From NCBI RefSeq assembly GCF_003054555.1, contig NZ_CP026304.1, positions 3,472,001-3,536,000 on the forward strand: 64,000 bases of DNA, read 5' to 3'. Below the pieces are notes generated by a model. That model had not been told where the DNA came from. It saw only the letters and a program-made list of their open reading frames with translations, and searched no databases. A program made the translations under genes and the position numbers. The stretch is from Streptomyces lunaelactis (GTDB taxonomy: Bacteria; Actinomycetota; Actinomycetes; Streptomycetales; Streptomycetaceae). Of the stretch, positions 60,537 to 64,000 are shown in pieces. Within the stretch, counting starts at the first letter, position 1. Each line of letters opens with the position of its first letter.

Positions 60537-60811
60537 GCGCAAACCCCTCCTTTCGGACGGTTTGTCTTGCCTTCCGAGCATCTGTAACCAGTGTTTACCC
60601 CGGGGCATTGACAACTTATTCAGTCACCGAGAACTCTGCATGACGATATGCAGGCCGGGCAAGGGACGACCGATGATCAAATTCGACGCAGTGAACAAGC
60701 GAGAAGGACCCGGAGGACGTGGCGAACGACCGGGCGAAGCAGCACGGCATCGTCAGGACCGCCAACAAGGGAAGCTGACGGGTGGCCGGGGGGTGCACCC
60801 AGGGGGGAGAA
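60537..60811. other. Intergenic region with coding-like remnants
   Basis: Holds the promoter region of the RpiR unit (minus-strand TTGTCA near 60614), an inverted repeat CTGCAT (60636-60641)/ATGCAG (60648-60653), and two plus-strand short reading stretches: MIKFDAVNKREGPGG from ATG 60673 and VANDRAKQHGIVRTANKGS from GTG 60719 (after GGAGGA) to TGA 60778. The latter could be a 19-aa product or a degraded gene end. Nothing firm. Confidence 0.35.
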
Positions 60812-60857
60812 CAGTGGGGCTAGCCCCACTGACGCGCTGCCCCCGCGCCCGTAGCGT
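60812..60857 (+). promoter_or_regulatory. Palindromic operator and leaderless-type promoter
   Basis: A perfect 20-bp palindrome CAGTGGGGCTAGCCCCACTG (60812-60831) overlaps a -35 CTGACG (60829-60834); the -10 TAGCGT (60852-60857) follows at exactly 17 bp. The ATG at 60866 is only 8 nt downstream of the -10, so the mRNA would be leaderless or nearly so. A repressor or two-component regulator at the palindrome is inferred. Confidence 0.65.
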
Positions 60858-60865
60858 GAACGGTT

Positions 60866-61285
60866 ATGGAAGCCCGCGACCCTGAGCTCGAGAAAGAGCT
60901 CGCCGCCACCCTGCATGCCCGCCGTGAGCTGGGCGAAGACTACGACTCAGCGCTCGTCGAGTCCTTCCTGGAGAAGGTCGAACAGCGCCTGGACGGCTCG
61001 GTGGACCGCCGCGTGCGGCGCCAACTCGCCGAACAGCAGATGGTGGTCGCCCGCGGCGCCCGCTCGCCGCAGTCCGGGGAGGCGAACTTCGGGGAGCGCT
61101 TCGGCTTCGGCATCATCTCGATGATCCTTGCCATCCCGCTGTCGGCGATCGCCGTGGTGAACGCCGACCTCGAGGGCCTGATCGTGGCCTGGATCGGCAT
61201 CGTCGGCGTGAACGCGGTCCACGCGGCGAAGGGCTGGCCCTGGATGCGCCGCCACCGGTCGGAGAAGTCCGACTGGGAGGACTAG
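60866..61285 (+). CDS. Two-span membrane protein with charged N-terminal helix
   Basis: 139 aa from ATG 60866. Charged helical N terminus (PELEKELAATLHARRELGED, FLEKVEQRLDGSVDRRVRRQ) then two membrane segments (GFGIISMILAIPLSAIAVV and LIVAWIGIVGVNAVHAA) and a basic/acidic tail. This layout is widespread in Streptomyces as a conserved small membrane protein; function unknown. Expressed from the palindromic promoter just upstream, apparently without a leader. Confidence 0.8.
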   Translation: MEARDPELEKELAATLHARRELGEDYDSALVESFLEKVEQRLDGSVDRRVRRQLAEQQMVVARGARSPQSGEANFGERFGFGIISMILAIPLSAIAVVNADLEGLIVAWIGIVGVNAVHAAKGWPWMRRHRSEKSDWED

Positions 61286-61305
61286 CCCTCTTGTTCAGCC
61301 CCTCC

Positions 61306-61341
61306 GGCGTTTGAGGAGCGGGGTCCGGGGCGGAGCCCCGG
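61306..61341 (+). repeat. Dispersed repeat, copy 4
   Basis: CCTCCGGCGTTTGAGGAGCG then GGGTCCGGGGCGGAGCCCCG G, downstream of the 2TM gene stop. Contains the 7-bp hairpin and probably serves as its terminator. Confidence 0.8.
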
Positions 61342-61450
61342 CAAAAGGCTGTGCGCGGGAACCGCCGCACCCCCGGCGAACCGGGGGGCGGGACGACGGC
61401 GGTCCCCGCGTGGGACACGGTCCCGGGTCAGGGCCGGTCGCCGCGTCCAG

Positions 61451-61495
61451 GGCGTCTTGGGAGTTCCGGGAGCCGCTCCGGTTGTCCTAGACGCC
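61451..61495. other. Stable imperfect hairpin in intergenic space
   Basis: GGCGTCT (61451-61457) pairs with AGACGCC (61489-61495), enclosing an inner stem around CCGGGAGCCGCTCCGG. It may be a terminator of the CBS gene or a small RNA. The rest of 61342-61628 shows nothing else. Confidence 0.35.
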
Positions 61496-61628
61496 GCTGT
61501 GGGTGCCGGCCGGGTTACCTGCCCGGTCCCCCTGCCGACATCCACCAATGTGCCGGACGCGTGTTAAGCGGGTGCTGCGCGTACGTGTCGCGCTCGTACC
61601 GTTTTCGAGAAAGGGCGTCTTCCCGCGG

Positions 61629-63017
61629 CTACTTGCCGCCCTTGGCGAGGAACGCCAGCAGGTCCTGACGGCTCACCACACCCGTCGGCTTGCCCTCAAC
61701 CAGCACAATCGCCGCGTCCGCCTCGCCGAGCACCTTCATCAGGTCGGCGACCGGCTCGCCCGAGCCGACCTGCGGCAGCGGCGAGGACATGTGCTTCTCC
61801 AGCGGGTCCGTCAGCGCGGCGCGCTGCGTGAACAGCGCGTCCAGCAGCTCCCGTTCGACGACCGAGCCGATGACCTCCGCGGCCATCACGTCCGGGTGTC
61901 CCGCGCCGGGCTTCACGATCGGCATCTGCGAGACGCCGTACTCGCGCAGCACCTCGATCGCCTCGCCGACCGTCTCCTCCGGGTGCATGTGCACCAGGCT
62001 CGGGATCTTGCCGCCCTCTTTGTCGCGCAGGACATCACTGACGCTCGCGGACACGCCCTCGCCCTCGAGGAAGCCGTAGTCCGCCATCCACTCGTCGTTG
62101 AAGATCTTGCTGAGGTAGCCGCGGCCGCTGTCCGGCAGCAGGACGACGACGATGTCGTCGGGGCCGAGCCCCTCGGCCACCTTCAGCGCGGCGACCACGG
62201 CCATGCCGCAGGAGCCGCCGACGAGCAGCCCCTCCTCCTTGGCGAGGCGGCGCGTCATCTGGAAGGAGTCCTTGTCGGACACGGCGACGATCTCGTCGGT
62301 CACGGTCCGGTCGTACGCCGTCGGCCAGAAGTCCTCGCCCACGCCCTCGACGAGGTAGGGCCGGCCGGAGCCGCCCGAGTACACGGAGCCCTCCGGGTCA
62401 GCGCCGATGACCTTGACATTGCCGTCGCTGATCTCCTTGAGATAGCGGCCGGTACCGGAGATCGTGCCGCCGGTGCCGACGCCCGCGACGAAGTGGGTGA
62501 TCCGCCCGTCCGTCTGGTCCCACAGCTCAGGACCGGTGGTCTCGTAGTGCGAGCGCGGGTTGTTGGGGTTGGAGTACTGGTCGGGCTTCCAGGCGCCGGG
62601 GGTCTCGGTCACCAGCCGGTCGGAGACGTTGTAGTACGAGTCGGGGTGTTCGGGGTCGACGGCCGTCGGGCAGACGACGACCTCGGCGCCGTAGGCACGG
62701 AGCACGTTGATCTTGTCCGTGGACACCTTGTCCGGGCAGACGAAGATGCACTTGTAGCCCTTCTGCTGGGCCACGATGGCAAGTCCGACGCCCGTGTTTC
62801 CGCTGGTCGGCTCGACGATCGTGCCGCCGGGCCGGAGCGCGCCGCTCTGCTCGGCCGCCTCGATCATGCGCAGGGCGATGCGGTCTTTCACCGACCCGCC
62901 TGGGTTGAAGTACTCGACTTTGGCCAGGACCGTCGCCTGGATGCCTGCGGTCACGTTGTTCAGCTTCAGCAGCGGTGTGTTGCCGACAAGACTGATCATC
63001 GAGTCGTGGATGCGCAC
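61629..63017 (-). CDS. cbs: Cystathionine beta-synthase
   Basis: 462 aa from GTG 63017. Fold-type II PLP enzyme: FNPGGSVKDRIALRMIEAAE (PLP Lys), IVEPTSGNTGVGLAIVAQQK, HFVAGVGTGGTISGTGRYLK (phosphate loop), GGSCGMAVVAALKVAEGLGP, followed by two C-terminal CBS domains (about 335-460: EETVGEAIEVLREYGVSQMP, LGEADAAIVLVEGKPTGVVS). Condenses serine (or O-acyl derivative) with homocysteine, in transsulfuration; the CBS pair may sense adenosyl ligands. Confidence 0.93.
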   Translation of the reverse strand: MRIHDSMISLVGNTPLLKLNNVTAGIQATVLAKVEYFNPGGSVKDRIALRMIEAAEQSGALRPGGTIVEPTSGNTGVGLAIVAQQKGYKCIFVCPDKVSTDKINVLRAYGAEVVVCPTAVDPEHPDSYYNVSDRLVTETPGAWKPDQYSNPNNPRSHYETTGPELWDQTDGRITHFVAGVGTGGTISGTGRYLKEISDGNVKVIGADPEGSVYSGGSGRPYLVEGVGEDFWPTAYDRTVTDEIVAVSDKDSFQMTRRLAKEEGLLVGGSCGMAVVAALKVAEGLGPDDIVVVLLPDSGRGYLSKIFNDEWMADYGFLEGEGVSASVSDVLRDKEGGKIPSLVHMHPEETVGEAIEVLREYGVSQMPIVKPGAGHPDVMAAEVIGSVVERELLDALFTQRAALTDPLEKHMSSPLPQVGSGEPVADLMKVLGEADAAIVLVEGKPTGVVSRQDLLAFLAKGGK

Positions 63018-63152
63018 AATGTTCTCCGGGGTCTCCGTAGTGATGCGGCCAGCGTAAGCGGACGAGCGCGGGATTGGGCGACTGTGGCTACGGGGCAGTT
63101 AGCTGATGACCGAATACGGCGACGCGGTGGCTACGAGGAGGTGGCTCGGACT

Positions 63153-64000
63153 GTGTGGTGGTCGAGGGCGAGGGTGGCACGACGCATCGCCGCGGGCGCT
63201 GCCTACGGCGGTGGCGGGATCGGGCTGCTCGGAGCGGCGGCCGTAGGGGTGGTGCTGGCCGAGGTCCAGCTGGCGAAACGCTCGGTGGGCGGGGGCAGGG
63301 CGCCGGTCCCGCCGCGCGGTGACGGGACGTACGGGCTGGCCTTCGGGCACACCGGTCCGCTGCGTCTCGGCCTGCTCGGGGACTCGACGGCGGCCGGGCA
63401 GGGGGTCCGGCGGGCGGGCCAGACGCCGGGGGCGCTGCTCGCGTCGGGACTGGCGGCGGTGGCGGAGCGGCCGGTGCAGCTGCGCAATGTCGCGCTGCCG
63501 GGCGCGATGTCGGACGACCTGGAACGCCAGGTTACGCAGCTGCTCGAGGACCGGACCCGTACGCCGGACGTCTGCGTGATCATGATCGGCGCGAATGACG
63601 TCACGCGCCGGATGCCGCCCACGCAGTCCGTCCGCCATCTGTCCTCCGCGGTGCGCAGGCTGCGTACGGCGGGTGCGGAGGTGGTGGTGGGCACGTGCCC
63701 GGATCTTGGCACGATCGAGCCGGTGTACCAGCCGCTGCGGTGGCTGGCCCGCCGGGTCTCGCGCCAGCTCGCGGCCGCCCAGACGATCGTCGCCGTCGAA
63801 CAGGGCGGCCGTACCGTCTCGCTGGGCGACATGCTGGGCCCGGAGTTCGCGGCGAACCCGCGCGAGATGTTCGGCGCGGACAACTACCACCCGTCGGCGG
63901 AGGGGTACGCGACGGCGGCGATGGCGATGCTGCCGACGCTGTGCGCGGTGCTGGGCCTGTGGCCGGAATCGGACCACTTGGACGCGGACCGGCACGAGGG
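63153..64000 (+). CDS. SGNH/GDSL hydrolase, truncated by window end
   Basis: Partial: at least 282 codons. GTG 63153 follows GAGGAG by 12 nt; an in-frame GTG at 63141 is the alternative start. A short N-terminal hydrophobic region (AAYGGGGIGLLGAAAVGVVL) suggests a membrane anchor. SGNH blocks: LLGDSTAAGQG (nucleophile Ser), VALPGAMSDD, MIGANDVTRR and DNYHPSAEGY (Asp-His). Likely exported lipase/esterase-like enzyme or acyl-transferring hydrolase. C terminus outside the window. Confidence 0.85.
   Translation, partial: MWWSRARVARRIAAGAAYGGGGIGLLGAAAVGVVLAEVQLAKRSVGGGRAPVPPRGDGTYGLAFGHTGPLRLGLLGDSTAAGQGVRRAGQTPGALLASGLAAVAERPVQLRNVALPGAMSDDLERQVTQLLEDRTRTPDVCVIMIGANDVTRRMPPTQSVRHLSSAVRRLRTAGAEVVVGTCPDLGTIEPVYQPLRWLARRVSRQLAAAQTIVAVEQGGRTVSLGDMLGPEFAANPREMFGADNYHPSAEGYATAAMAMLPTLCAVLGLWPESDHLDADRHE

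Noticed and set aside
1..64000. tRNA and rRNA genes
   Set aside because: No TTCGANTCC-type loop with matching acceptor stems and no rRNA sequence was recognised by eye; weak negatives, since a covariance search could not be run.

Overview
The window is chromosomal DNA from an actinomycete, almost certainly a Streptomyces. It has very high GC with third-position bias, frequent GTG/TTG starts, ATGA/GTGA/TTGA start-stop couplings, a six-gene conservon, SigB-type sigma and anti-sigma genes, sortase substrates of the LAxTG/LPxTG type, and the dispersed Streptomyces-type intergenic hairpin repeat. The core gene order resembles, from memory and unverified, the S. coelicolor SCO305x-SCO307x region.

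Layout. 0-2 kb: a frameshifted winged-helix protein behind a structured leader, and a Uma2-type nuclease. 2-10 kb: acyl-CoA dehydrogenase, UDP-sugar dehydrogenase, a divergent CGNR regulator/VOC pair with an operator array, a tandem pair of M19 dipeptidases (one catalytically dead), and purE-purK. 10-15 kb: GtrA protein, a two-component system and a POT peptide transporter. 15-19 kb: a four-gene secreted/cell-wall operon with two sortase substrates and a WxL-partner-like protein. 19-21.5 kb: anti-sigma, anti-anti-sigma and sigma genes. 21.6-32 kb: an exopolysaccharide-type locus (aminotransferase-like protein, flippase, membrane proteins, GH26-like hydrolase, deacetylase, GT2, FemAB/GNAT-like enzyme). 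32-37.8 kb: a conservon cvnABCDEF with two P450s, preceded by a tiny membrane peptide. 37.8-43.2 kb: racemase, membrane protein, a second winged-helix gene with the same structured leader, an AbiEi-like/Fic fusion, methyltransferase and VOC protein.

43.2-50.2 kb is a mobile-element island. It holds one complete DDE transposase gene, an IS4-family element with a clean 10-bp target duplication and a frameshifted transposase, fragments of at least three other transposases, a decayed DinB gene, a frameshifted small gene and an orphan Tdi1-like immunity gene. 50.2-57.3 kb returns to core metabolism: the histidine-utilisation genes hutU, an M20 amidohydrolase, hutF and hutI, divergent from a PLP decarboxylase-family gene across a long inverted-repeat operator. 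57.5-59.6 kb is a second Roadblock cluster (Roadblock, PATAN/DUF4388-like, Roadblock, Roadblock) with no GTPase. 59.6-64 kb has an RpiR regulator with a coupled 34-aa ORF, a 2TM protein on a palindrome-controlled promoter, cystathionine beta-synthase and a truncated SGNH hydrolase.

The most promising leads are the two covarying structured leaders with hairpins that abut the start codons, the surface operon that looks like an actinobacterial counterpart of Firmicute WxL/LPxTG clusters, the GTPase-less Roadblock/PATAN cluster, the AbiEi-Fic fusion, and the micropeptide coupled to cvnA.
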